From Nitrospira sp. (GTDB lineage Bacteria; Nitrospirota; Nitrospiria; Nitrospirales; Nitrospiraceae), in contig JALDRG010000012.1 of assembly GCA_031315995.1 (NCBI GenBank), forward strand, positions 1 to 64,000: a DNA stretch of 64,000 nucleotides, given 5' to 3'. The notes beneath the pieces are model-generated. The model saw only the letters and a program-made list of their open reading frames with translations. It was not told the origin of the DNA and searched no databases. This document shows, piece after piece, positions 8,032 to 15,811 of the stretch. Made by a program: the position numbers and the translations under genes. Position 1 is the stretch's first letter, and each line of letters starts with the position of its first letter.

Positions 8032-9561
8032 ATGGGTGAGACTGGAATTCTCAACGTCGATCTGGCGGATGTGTGGGGACAACCGGGGCGGAAGAACCTT
8101 GTCCGGACCATTGCCTGGGGCGACGAAGTGACGGTCTTGAAAGAGACCGCCACACACCTCGAAGTCGGGATCACCGTGTTCCGCGAGAAACCGGACGGCA
8201 GTATCCTGCCTGAATCGGTCACCGGCTACATCGAACCGAGCAAATCGTCTCGCCTCAAGACCGCCAATTTGATCAGGCCCCTCATAGAGAATCAGGTCCT
8301 GAAGGTCAATTTCGTCGATGTGCAACAGGGCGACGGCACGGTGATCGAATCGCCTGATGGGAAGATTATTCTGGTTGATGGGGGCGACAATCAGATGTTC
8401 GCACGGTACTTGGCCGGACGTTTTCGCGGCACCACCGCCGAAAGCCCAAAGGACATAGACTGCATCATCGTCACACACGGAGATGCCGACCATTTCGCCG
8501 GCCTCAGCGAGATTCTGAAATCGGAAACGAACCAGGTGAAGCGCAAACGCCTCTTCATGCAACCGAAGCGCGTCTATCACAACGGAATCGTCAAACGCCC
8601 GACCACGATGAAGAACAAAGCGGTTCCAGAGACGAAACTGCTGGGACCGACCAAGACGATCGACGGACAACTTTTTCTCACAGGACTGGAGGAGAATCTC
8701 CTCACCGTGGCTGATTCCGAGATGAACGTGCCGTTTCGAAACTGGAAGAAGACGCTCTCCACCTACAACAGCCGGCGCGAAGTCGGCTTCCGGCGCCTCC
8801 AGATCGGCGACAACCAGGCCTTCGAGTTTTTCAATGCGGGCGACCTGCGAATCGACGTACTGGGGCCGATGACCACCACAGTGGGCGGACAACCAGCGCT
8901 GACATTTCTCGGTGAACCGCCCAAAGGACCGAGAATCGGTCATGAGTCGCTGAACGCCAGCGAGGAAGGCTTCACAGGCCATTCGGCGTCTCACACCATC
9001 AACGGCCATTCGATCGTCTTGCGGCTGGTCTATGGAGGATTCAGCTTCTTATTTTCGGGCGATCTCAATGATGAAGCCAGCCGGTTTCTCGCACGGGAGC
9101 ACAACCGGGGCAGCCTGAACCTGAGGTCGGAGGTCTTCAAGGTCCCGCATCATGGCTCGGCTGATTTCTCCGGTGCGTTCATTCAGGCCGTGTCTCCGAT
9201 CGTGAGCGTGGTGTCAAGCGGGGACGAAAGCGCACGAAAAGAGTACATTCATCCGCGGGCGACCTTGATGGGGGCGTTAGGAAAATGGTCGCGAGTCCCT
9301 GAACCACTTATTTTTGCAACCGAGTTGGTCGCATTCTTCGAGACGGAGGGACTATCCCGCCTCGTGGAAGAGAAGGCCGCCAAGAAACGCGGTCCGTTCT
9401 TCGGATTCAGCCGCACGGCCTATGGCCTCGTGAAGACTCGCACCGATGGGAAACGATTGTTTGTCTATACGGACAGCGGGAATATCCAGATGAAAGAGGC
9501 ATACGCCTATGCGCTCGATACGTCCGGGGTACCCCAACCGGCCGAAGTCACTCGCGCATGA
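8032..9561 (+). CDS. ComEC/Rec2-like metallo-beta-lactamase-fold hydrolase with N-terminal SH3-like domain
   Basis: 509 residues. Residues ~1-75 look like a bacterial SH3-type barrel (LNVDLADVWGQPG, WGDEVTVLKE, GYIEPSK). From ~90 on, an MBL-fold domain of the ComEC-C-terminal type follows: VDVQQGDGTVIESPDGKIIL, the metal motif THGDADHFAG (His149, Asp151, Asp153, His154), LRLVYGGFSFLFSGDL, and KVPHHGSADFS. There are no membrane segments, so this is not a DNA-uptake channel; it is a stand-alone cytoplasmic hydrolase of unknown substrate. ATG 8032 follows a G-rich ribosome site and an upstream in-frame stop. Confidence 0.85.
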   Translation: MGETGILNVDLADVWGQPGRKNLVRTIAWGDEVTVLKETATHLEVGITVFREKPDGSILPESVTGYIEPSKSSRLKTANLIRPLIENQVLKVNFVDVQQGDGTVIESPDGKIILVDGGDNQMFARYLAGRFRGTTAESPKDIDCIIVTHGDADHFAGLSEILKSETNQVKRKRLFMQPKRVYHNGIVKRPTTMKNKAVPETKLLGPTKTIDGQLFLTGLEENLLTVADSEMNVPFRNWKKTLSTYNSRREVGFRRLQIGDNQAFEFFNAGDLRIDVLGPMTTTVGGQPALTFLGEPPKGPRIGHESLNASEEGFTGHSASHTINGHSIVLRLVYGGFSFLFSGDLNDEASRFLAREHNRGSLNLRSEVFKVPHHGSADFSGAFIQAVSPIVSVVSSGDESARKEYIHPRATLMGALGKWSRVPEPLIFATELVAFFETEGLSRLVEEKAAKKRGPFFGFSRTAYGLVKTRTDGKRLFVYTDSGNIQMKEAYAYALDTSGVPQPAEVTRA

Positions 9562-10011
9562 TCGGGGGATACGATTCGAACGACGCCATGACCTCCGATG
9601 TCCCAAGGCACTAGTAGCCTGAGGCAACGCACGTTCTTGACGCATGGTACAGGGGCTGTCGCCGAGCGCTGTTTGGCCGAATCTCTTGGTATCGGCGCAG
9701 ATGCGCCGAAGGTCACTTCGCCGTGCAGATCCATTTTTCGCAAACCGATTGCTCCAAGTGGAGCAGATCCAGTTTTTCGGCAAGAGGGCAATCTTTTTTG
9801 TACGACTCGACTGATATCAGAATGTTTTCTACAGAAGCTCAACGTGTTAGCGTGACGCAGTGCGCCGAGGAGCCTTCCGGTCCTGGGTACCATGACCTAC
9901 GCACAACTTCCAGCTCAGTCCTCCGTTCGGAGCCTATTCCGGCGTCTGATATACTTGCCATAGTTGAACGGGGCATCGTACTCCCGACGCGCCTTTGCGG
10001 GAGAGTTAAGA
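9562..10011. other. 450-base intergenic region
   Basis: Contains the tRNA-like remnant at its left end and a small G+C hairpin (GGCGC AGAT GCGCC, near 9690-9705). The rest has no supported gene on either strand. Short plus-strand frames here lack family similarity and ribosome sites. Confidence 0.5.
9563..9630 (-). pseudogene. Degenerate tRNA-like sequence (proline GGG-like anticodon loop)
   Basis: Read on the minus strand, this has a TTGGGAC segment followed by ATCGGAGGTCATG, as in an anticodon loop, 3' stem and variable region, then GTTCGAATC as in a T arm. The expected 5' anticodon stem (CCGAT) is absent and the T stem does not pair beyond two bases, so no cloverleaf forms. It is best read as a decayed tRNA or a tRNA 3'-half left by recombination. 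Chance similarity remains possible. Confidence 0.35.
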
Positions 10012-10485
10012 ATGGTACCACGCTCCGCAGAGGTCACCGTGCAGCAAGCTGATTCTTCAGGGGCGGCGGATCCGACGTCTGGACCGAGTGCATCCGGTGC
10101 TGCCTCCACGCTCCGCTGTCCGATCCATAAATGTGACGGTTCGCTGAACGTTGACGCCTCCGGCTACGATCCGCGGACCGGGTTGGACTCATTGGTGTGC
10201 GCAACATGCGGGCATCGAGGCTTTCGATCCCGAGAAGGTGTGATTCTGTTGTTTCGAGGGGGCTACGAATTCAAATTCAGCTATGGGCCATCACTGCACA
10301 CGGTAACCGTGGTCCTCAGCTCCGCTTCGGTCAATCTGTGGAGCACGCATGGTGTGACCGAAGACCAACTGGCGAAGATGGCCGCAGAATGGTCCCTGTT
10401 GTGCGGAAAGGCCACGAGGCGGGTGCATTTAGGCATTCCGGCTGGGGAATTCGCCGACTTCTATCTCTACTTCTGCAGAACGTAA
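10012..10485 (+). CDS. Hypothetical protein with a possible zinc ribbon
   Basis: 157 residues. Four cysteines (LRCPIHKC, then VCATCGHRG) about 30 residues apart could bind zinc. The rest is a beta-rich domain (GVILLFRGGYEFKFSYG, HTVTVVLSSASVNLW) followed by an amphipathic helix. ATG 10012 is preferred over 9964 because GGGAG lies eight bases upstream. No family recognised. It converges with the membrane protein gene on the other strand. Confidence 0.5.
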   Translation: MVPRSAEVTVQQADSSGAADPTSGPSASGAASTLRCPIHKCDGSLNVDASGYDPRTGLDSLVCATCGHRGFRSREGVILLFRGGYEFKFSYGPSLHTVTVVLSSASVNLWSTHGVTEDQLAKMAAEWSLLCGKATRRVHLGIPAGEFADFYLYFCRT

Positions 10486-10598
10486 CGCCGTCGCTGCCGG
10501 TGGGATCACTTCTTCTCCTCGCTTCATGGGCGGTTCTCCACTCGCGATTCTTTCTTGCGCAATCCATCCGTCATTGAGAACAGGCACCATGGCAGGGA

Positions 10599-11165
10599 TT
10601 ACCATTTCCCAAACCAGTTTCGACATCCTGCGTAATACGAGGCGATGGCGACGGCCAGGACGAACAGAATCTGCATCACGTGCTGCACGAGCACGCTTGT
10701 GTCGATGGTTCGAGTCACGAAGAGCACACCGGCGGCCACTAAAGTGACGACAAATGTGGTACGCTTCGGGCAGAGACTGCCGTCGCGCCTGCTCTGAGCC
10801 GCCAATACGATCCACACACAAGCCCAGCCGATCGCTCCGACGACGAGCGCGGCGGCCAGATCGGTCAAACCGACCATCAGGCTGCTGAGCCCCAATTCCA
10901 TCTTCGGACGGCGAGGCAGTTCGATGCGTATGCGATAGAGCTCGCCGACAGAGAGCGCCAGCCAAATCAGCAGAATACCGAGCAGAAAACTGCCCCGCCC
11001 CATTTCGTCCGGGAACAGGCGTTTGCGGACTGTGCCGGCCGAGCCAGGTTTGGACGGAAACCCCTGGAAGTGGGGCGTAAAGTCGTACCCGCACTCGCAG
11101 TATTGGACGGCGTCAGGATTCGCCATCAAGCAACGAGGACATTCAAGCGGGATTGGATTGCCCAT
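10599..11165 (-). CDS. Zinc-ribbon membrane protein
   Basis: 188 residues. An N-terminal zinc ribbon (CPRC...CECG, residues 9-26) is followed by four predicted membrane helices (about 58-75, 93-120, 135-150, 160-178). Such fusions are common among uncharacterised bacterial proteins. The ribbon is predicted in the cytoplasm. It is divergent from the DUF423 gene, with their starts about 70 bases apart. Function unknown. Confidence 0.65.
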   Translation of the reverse strand: MGNPIPLECPRCLMANPDAVQYCECGYDFTPHFQGFPSKPGSAGTVRKRLFPDEMGRGSFLLGILLIWLALSVGELYRIRIELPRRPKMELGLSSLMVGLTDLAAALVVGAIGWACVWIVLAAQSRRDGSLCPKRTTFVVTLVAAGVLFVTRTIDTSVLVQHVMQILFVLAVAIASYYAGCRNWFGKW

Positions 11166-11236
11166 TTTCCAGCGACAGTCGTGTTAGAATCGCGCCCCGT
11201 GCCCCTGTCGAGGCGGTGCTTGCTCAGGAGAACCGT

Positions 11237-11623
11237 ATGGCGTTTTCGAACTGCTCATTCCGCTTTGCATTTCTCGGTGCCTTGTTTGCTGCGACATCCG
11301 TGGCGGCCGGTGCCTTCGGAGCCCATACGCTCAAATCAATTCTGGATCCCCCGATGCTCGCCGTTTATGAGACAGCGGCACGGTACCAAATGTACCATGC
11401 TCTCGGCCTGTTTGTCGTAGCCTGGCTGGCACGTGAAACCGACACCCCTCTGGCAGCAACGGCCGGCTGGTTGTTTTGCATCGGGATTCTCCTTTTCAGC
11501 GGGAGCTTGTATATCGTGGCGCTGGCGGGAATCAAGTGGCTGGGCGCGCTCACCCCCTTGGGCGGTGTGTCGTTCATCGCGGGATGGATGTGCGTCGCCT
11601 GGACCGCGTGGCGCACTCAGTGA
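11237..11623 (+). CDS. DUF423 family membrane protein (YgdD-like)
   Basis: 128 residues, four membrane helices, with the family hallmarks AAGAFGAHTLKS near the N-terminus, ETAARYQMYHALGL in the middle, and FSGSLYIVALAG...TPLGG at the third and fourth helices. ATG 11237 is preceded by CAGGAGA. DUF423 proteins are small inner-membrane proteins without an established function. The last seven bases overlap the end of the convergent gene. Confidence 0.88.
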   Translation: MAFSNCSFRFAFLGALFAATSVAAGAFGAHTLKSILDPPMLAVYETAARYQMYHALGLFVVAWLARETDTPLAATAGWLFCIGILLFSGSLYIVALAGIKWLGALTPLGGVSFIAGWMCVAWTAWRTQ

Positions 11624-12588
11624 TGGCGGCGCTGAGCAGGAGCGGGTTGTCCACCTCCGTTTTTGAAGCAGGTCGCGGTGCGCTTACCGGTGATCGAGCC
11701 CCATCCTCCGGCCGTATTCACAAAAGTCCCTTCCAATCGTTGGCCTTCCGCCGAAAATAACAGGCTGTCCTCCTGCACACCCGCTCGTGTTTCCCACCGC
11801 AAGTATACGCTGTCGCCAAGCACGGTGATTTCCGCAGGGCTGGTCGACGCAACGGTTCCCGACGGGGCGAAGATCACGGATGTCTTTTCTTCGCGATGAT
11901 TCTGATGGTTGTGTATGGACCATTGCCACGTGCCGCACAAACGGGCGAGTCCGCGCTGCTGCCGAACCTGATCTTTCCAATTGTAGAGACGGAACCACTC
12001 TCGATGCACGGTGTCCATCGCCCAGTTTTCGATATGGGCGATCGCTCCATTGATGGAGACGGTCATATCCTGCGGCGGCAAGTCTTTGATACCGGCCAGC
12101 AGCTGACGCAAGGCTGGCTCCAGCGTCGTGCCTTCGATCAGCCAGGCCGTCTGCGCATCAATCTGCCGTTGTATGCCATCCCGTTGCTCGGTTCCGGGGG
12201 ACGGGCCGAGATCTCTGGCGGCCTGTGTCAGTTGCCATGCCGCAAGCCCGCGCACGAGTTCCTTCGCCGACCGCGTGAGATCGGAAATCATGAGCTCTTG
12301 GCTCATGGCCGCCGTGAGACCTTTGGCTCCGAGCGTCATGGCTACGTCCTGCAACCCTAGCTGTGGGCCGATCACGGCCTTAAACAGGCTCAGCGGATCG
12401 CCCTGGGCCGGGAGGGCCGCCAGTGGGCCGGCAGTGACCCGCACCAGGTCCTGAAACGCGGGTAGGCGATCGGCAAGAGTCGGTTGGACTTGAGGCGGCG
12501 GCTCGTCGGCTTCGGCCGCAACCCCTGCGGCTAGCCTGGTAGCGATACAACAGGCGATGAGCAACCGACGAACTGGATGATTCAGCAT
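11617..12588 (-). CDS. Hypothetical exported protein
   Basis: 323 residues with a signal peptide (about 1-25, cleavage near VAAEA). The middle is helical and rich in Gln/Leu. The last ~110 residues look like a small beta-barrel (LCGTWQWSIHNHQ, TSVIFAPSGTVAST, VYLRWETRAG, EGTFVNTAGGWGSITGKR), like the lipocalin-like modules in exported proteins of unknown role. No catalytic motif seen. The gene stands alone and converges with the DUF423 gene. Confidence 0.65.
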   Translation of the reverse strand: MLNHPVRRLLIACCIATRLAAGVAAEADEPPPQVQPTLADRLPAFQDLVRVTAGPLAALPAQGDPLSLFKAVIGPQLGLQDVAMTLGAKGLTAAMSQELMISDLTRSAKELVRGLAAWQLTQAARDLGPSPGTEQRDGIQRQIDAQTAWLIEGTTLEPALRQLLAGIKDLPPQDMTVSINGAIAHIENWAMDTVHREWFRLYNWKDQVRQQRGLARLCGTWQWSIHNHQNHREEKTSVIFAPSGTVASTSPAEITVLGDSVYLRWETRAGVQEDSLLFSAEGQRLEGTFVNTAGGWGSITGKRTATCFKNGGGQPAPAQRRHH

Positions 12589-12698
12589 GGGGGAGGTGAC
12601 TTTCCCTCAGTTGAACACACGTGAGAAGGAGGCCAGGACATTCGACTTGCGGATATCTCCCGCTCGTCTTCGCCGGCCGACTCACCCATCGATGTCCG

Positions 12699-13490
12699 TT
12701 ATGTCCCCTGAAAGGACGTTTTGAGAAATGCCACGGTGGCGTCCCAGGCTTGGGTAGCTGCCTCCGCATGATAGCCGGCTGGACGAGTCTCATCACAGAA
12801 TGCGTGCACAGTACCGGGATAAGTCTTAATCTCAATGCGTTTTCCCTGGCTCGCGGCAGCCCGGAGATGATCGACATCCTGCTGCGTGGCCCAGGTGTCC
12901 TGTTCGGCTTGATGATACAGCAACGGGCTCATCATGCTGTTCAGATTGTCTGGAGCCGTAACCTTTCCGTAATAGGCGACGGCTGCCCGCAAGCGCTTGC
13001 GTTGACAGGCAAACCGGATCGCCAGGGAAGCGCCCATGCCGAAACCGACGACACCGTGGATATTGCGTTTGATATGATCTGTGGTGTTGAGATATTCACA
13101 GCAAGTGTTGATGTCCTGAAGCAAGAGTTGGTCGTTGCACTTGGCCAGCAGCGCCTCCGCAACCTCGGCGTTGGCTGTGACCATGCCGCCGAGCCGCCCG
13201 TACAACTTCGGAATGATCACCCCGTACCCTTCGCAGGCCAACCTGGCGCCAAGGTCCGTGATCTGAGAATTCATGCCCCACCAGTCATGCAGCAATACGA
13301 TACCGGGGTAGGCAATTTTGTCTTGCGGCCAGAACTGGATACATTCTACCTGCACGTCTTTGCTTACGCGCGTGCGGATGTAAGGATCCACCATCGCATC
13401 CGTGGCGGTGGGGATCGCCATCCCACTCGGAAAGCGAGCCGTACCGGTTCCGATCTGATCGAGTGCAAAGGGTGCTGCCTGAGTAGTCAT
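12699..13490 (-). CDS. Dienelactone-hydrolase-like protein lacking the nucleophilic cysteine
   Basis: 263 residues with the alpha/beta-hydrolase pattern of the dienelactone hydrolase family: GIVLLHDWWGMN, GYGVIIPKLYGR, a nucleophile elbow, AVAYYG, and PGTVHAFCDE with the catalytic histidine. The elbow reads VGFGMGAS where active members have GFCMGG-like sequence, so the catalytic Cys is Gly151 (codon GGC at 13040-13038). One base separates GGC from TGC. The candidate Asp lies in AEQDTWAT. The protein may be a non-hydrolytic paralogue or use other residues. No signal peptide. Confidence 0.82.
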   Translation of the reverse strand: MTTQAAPFALDQIGTGTARFPSGMAIPTATDAMVDPYIRTRVSKDVQVECIQFWPQDKIAYPGIVLLHDWWGMNSQITDLGARLACEGYGVIIPKLYGRLGGMVTANAEVAEALLAKCNDQLLLQDINTCCEYLNTTDHIKRNIHGVVGFGMGASLAIRFACQRKRLRAAVAYYGKVTAPDNLNSMMSPLLYHQAEQDTWATQQDVDHLRAAASQGKRIEIKTYPGTVHAFCDETRPAGYHAEAATQAWDATVAFLKTSFQGT

Positions 13491-13643
13491 GGGCGATGAG
13501 GTCCTTTCTCGATGGGCGCCTGTGTCCGTCGTATTCGTTCGGTACTATAGGGAGCGTATTTGGGCGTTGTCAATCGAGGCGGCGGCTGACGGATCGAGCC
13601 ATATTGACCCGCCGCGATCGGGTCGGTAGAGTGCGCGACAACG

Positions 13644-14633
13644 ATGTCTCACGAAACCTCCGCACCTCTTGGAATCGGACTGATCGGGCTTGGTCGTCAC
13701 GGAAGCCGGTATGCCAAACATCTGCTGCATGACCTTCCTGACGCTCGCCTGGTGGCAGTCAGCCGCCGTCGGACGACAGAAGGGAATGGGCTTGCATCCG
13801 CTCCGATCGTGCCATGTTACTCCGACTACCACGAGTTGATTGCCGACCCTCAGGTAGAGGCCGTGGTGGTGGTCACGCCACCGGCGCTGAATCGAGAGAT
13901 CTGTTTGGCCGTTGCGGAGGCGAAGAAAGCCCTGTTAGTGGAGAAGCCGCTGGCAACGACGGCGGAGGAGGCCCGTGCCATCGCCCGTGCGGCGCAGGGG
14001 AGCCGGCAAACCATGATGACCGCGCAAACCCTACGGTTTGATGCCGCGGTGGTTGCGCTATGTGAGCGGCAGGGCCAGATCGGCGTCCTCCAGTATCTCA
14101 GCCTGGCCAGTCGAATGGAGCCGCATGGGCTTCCGGAGGACGGCCGTGGTTTCGGCGGACGCGGCTGTTTGCTCGAGACCGGGATTCACCTCTTGGATTT
14201 AGTTCGCTACGTGGCGGGAGACGACATTCACACGGTGTCTTGCGAGATGGATGTGGTGCCTCCGGAGGGGGCGGAACGCCGGATCGTGGGCCACCTGACC
14301 ACCAGCGGCGGGTTGGTTTGCCTGGTGGATGTGTCCCGGGTATCGTCTGGGCGAATCGGCCGAGTCGAGCTAATCGGGACCGAAGGCCAGCTGTCAGCGG
14401 ACTGGTGCGCGCAACGAGTGATTCAGATCTCTGCCCGGCACGGCGCGGGGGATTGGCCGAGCGCCGCGGAGCCCACCGTGCTCCGCACGCTACGCGCCTT
14501 CGTGCGATCGGTACGCAACGGCCAGCCGCCTCCGGTGAGCATCGAAGACGGTAAGCGCGCGGTTGAAATCGCCGAAGCCTGTTATACCTCCGCCCGGCAG
14601 GGTGGACAGGTGGTGCCGGTCGAATATCTCTAA
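13644..14633 (+). CDS. Gfo/Idh/MocA-family NAD(P)-dependent oxidoreductase
   Basis: 329 residues. An N-terminal Rossmann fold (IGLIGLGRHGSRYAKHL) is followed by VVVVTPPALNREI and the family lysine motif EKPLATT at about 99-105, with a C-terminal beta-sheet domain that includes ETGIHLLDLVRYVAG. Such enzymes oxidise or reduce sugar-like alcohols or related substrates with NAD(P). The substrate cannot be read from the sequence. It is divergent from the dienelactone-hydrolase-like gene across a 150-base promoter region. Confidence 0.88.
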   Translation: MSHETSAPLGIGLIGLGRHGSRYAKHLLHDLPDARLVAVSRRRTTEGNGLASAPIVPCYSDYHELIADPQVEAVVVVTPPALNREICLAVAEAKKALLVEKPLATTAEEARAIARAAQGSRQTMMTAQTLRFDAAVVALCERQGQIGVLQYLSLASRMEPHGLPEDGRGFGGRGCLLETGIHLLDLVRYVAGDDIHTVSCEMDVVPPEGAERRIVGHLTTSGGLVCLVDVSRVSSGRIGRVELIGTEGQLSADWCAQRVIQISARHGAGDWPSAAEPTVLRTLRAFVRSVRNGQPPPVSIEDGKRAVEIAEACYTSARQGGQVVPVEYL

Positions 14634-14634
14634 A

Positions 14635-14871
14635 CTAGGTTTCTGCGACAATATGCGTATCGGTTTCTTCCACTCCTTCGATGGCGTGAATTCGCGTAAT
14701 CACGACATCCGATAATGCCCGTTCATCCGCCACATTGATAAAGACGAAAATGTCTGGTTGGCCGAAGCAGGCGTGAATCTGCTCCACGCCGGCAATGCTT
14801 TTCAGAGCGGCAAGTACCGACTTGCCCTTGCCTGCCTTGACCTTGATGAGAATGTACGCTTTCGTTGCCAT
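14635..14871 (-). CDS. Stand-alone Lrp/AsnC ligand-binding (RAM) domain protein
   Basis: 78 residues covering one ACT-like RAM domain: AYILIKVKAGKGKSVLAALKSI, GVEQIHACFGQPDIFVFINV, then VVITRIHAIEGVEETDTHIV. There is no helix-turn-helix. Stand-alone members oligomerise and may sense amino acids or modulate full-length Lrp proteins. It converges with the oxidoreductase gene, one base apart. Confidence 0.85.
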   Translation of the reverse strand: MATKAYILIKVKAGKGKSVLAALKSIAGVEQIHACFGQPDIFVFINVADERALSDVVITRIHAIEGVEETDTHIVAET

Positions 14872-14941
14872 GATGCCTCCTTGGGCTACAAGTCGTGATA
14901 CACATACGATCGATCTCGTCGGCGCTGACTGCTAGGGACGG

Positions 14942-15637
14942 TCACTCCGATTTGGCGCCGGGCATTTCCCGGCGACGCTGAGCATAGACCTCCTGGAAGG
15001 TTTTGTTCTGTCCGGACAATGCGGCGGTGCTCTGTTGATACAAGTGGGCAAGGATGTCGAAGTCCTGCTTGCCGATATTGAACTCCCGGAATGCTTCGTT
15101 GAGCCCTTCGGCATTCCAGGCCTGGTCGATTTGTCCGGCTGCCATCACCGCATCGAAGGTATCCGCCGACCAGCCACTCCGTCGAAAGGAGGCTTCGACC
15201 TCCTCGGCACGAGGGCCGAGCTTGACTCGATGCGCATCCGTAAAAAACTGCCGGATCGCCGGATGATTACTCTTCAAGAATGCCGACTGAAATTGAATGA
15301 CGGCTTTGATGATGCCGTTGGCTTGAGGTGTTCCCTCCGGCGGCAGGATTCCGGCGTCTTCAAAAGTGGCGAGCAGTGCCATGACAGACCCGATATACAC
15401 CGAGGAGGTTCGACCCAGTTTGGCGGGCGCCTGCGTCACGGCGATCGGGTCTGCGCGCCACGTCTGACTCAGAGTCATGTCAGGGAAGAGGATTGCCACA
15501 GCCAGCCCGGCCAGGTACAGGCGCTGTCGAGGTGCCCATCGGCCTGATCTCCTCCGAATGGCGCCCGGAGACCCAAGCATTCTGGAGGGCGACAGGGTAC
15601 CGCGCCGACCGTCATGTGCTGTTGCCATGGCGGGCAT
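14942..15637 (-). CDS. Hypothetical exported protein
   Basis: 231 residues. A hydrophobic stretch at ~39-53 (LYLAGLAVAILFPDM) follows a basic leader, suggesting that the true start may be further in and that the protein is exported. The mature part is helical (SVYIGSVMALLATFEDAGILPP, IIKAVIQFQSAFLKSNHPAIRQFFTDA). No cysteines or known motifs in the mature part. Function unknown. Confidence 0.55.
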   Translation of the reverse strand: MPAMATAHDGRRGTLSPSRMLGSPGAIRRRSGRWAPRQRLYLAGLAVAILFPDMTLSQTWRADPIAVTQAPAKLGRTSSVYIGSVMALLATFEDAGILPPEGTPQANGIIKAVIQFQSAFLKSNHPAIRQFFTDAHRVKLGPRAEEVEASFRRSGWSADTFDAVMAAGQIDQAWNAEGLNEAFREFNIGKQDFDILAHLYQQSTAALSGQNKTFQEVYAQRRREMPGAKSE

Positions 15638-15704
15638 TATACAGAACAGCCATGGGGCACGCTACCGCACATGATGAGCTCTGAGAGTGGCGGGGAGGGG
15701 GCGA

Positions 15705-15734
15705 TTGAATTCGTCACGATCGACTGCCTATAAT
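15705..15734 (+). promoter_or_regulatory. Sigma70-type promoter for the comM-like gene
   Basis: TTGAAT (15705-15710), an 18-base spacer, then a perfect TATAAT (15729-15734). Transcription would start near 15741, about 70 bases before the GTG at 15812. Confidence 0.6.
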
Positions 15735-15811
15735 CCAGCCACTAGAGCCGATTTGCGACTGGTTCATGGTTCATTGATTCTCGATCTGAGCGACGACATC
15801 GTGGGGACACT

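Noticed and set aside
7972..9009. 345-codon open frame on the minus strand opposite the MBL hydrolase
   Set aside because: Antisense shadow of a gene with clear metal motifs; no ribosome site or recognisable domain.
8032..9561. Natural-competence channel ComEC
   Set aside because: The protein has the ComEC-type MBL domain only and no membrane segments.
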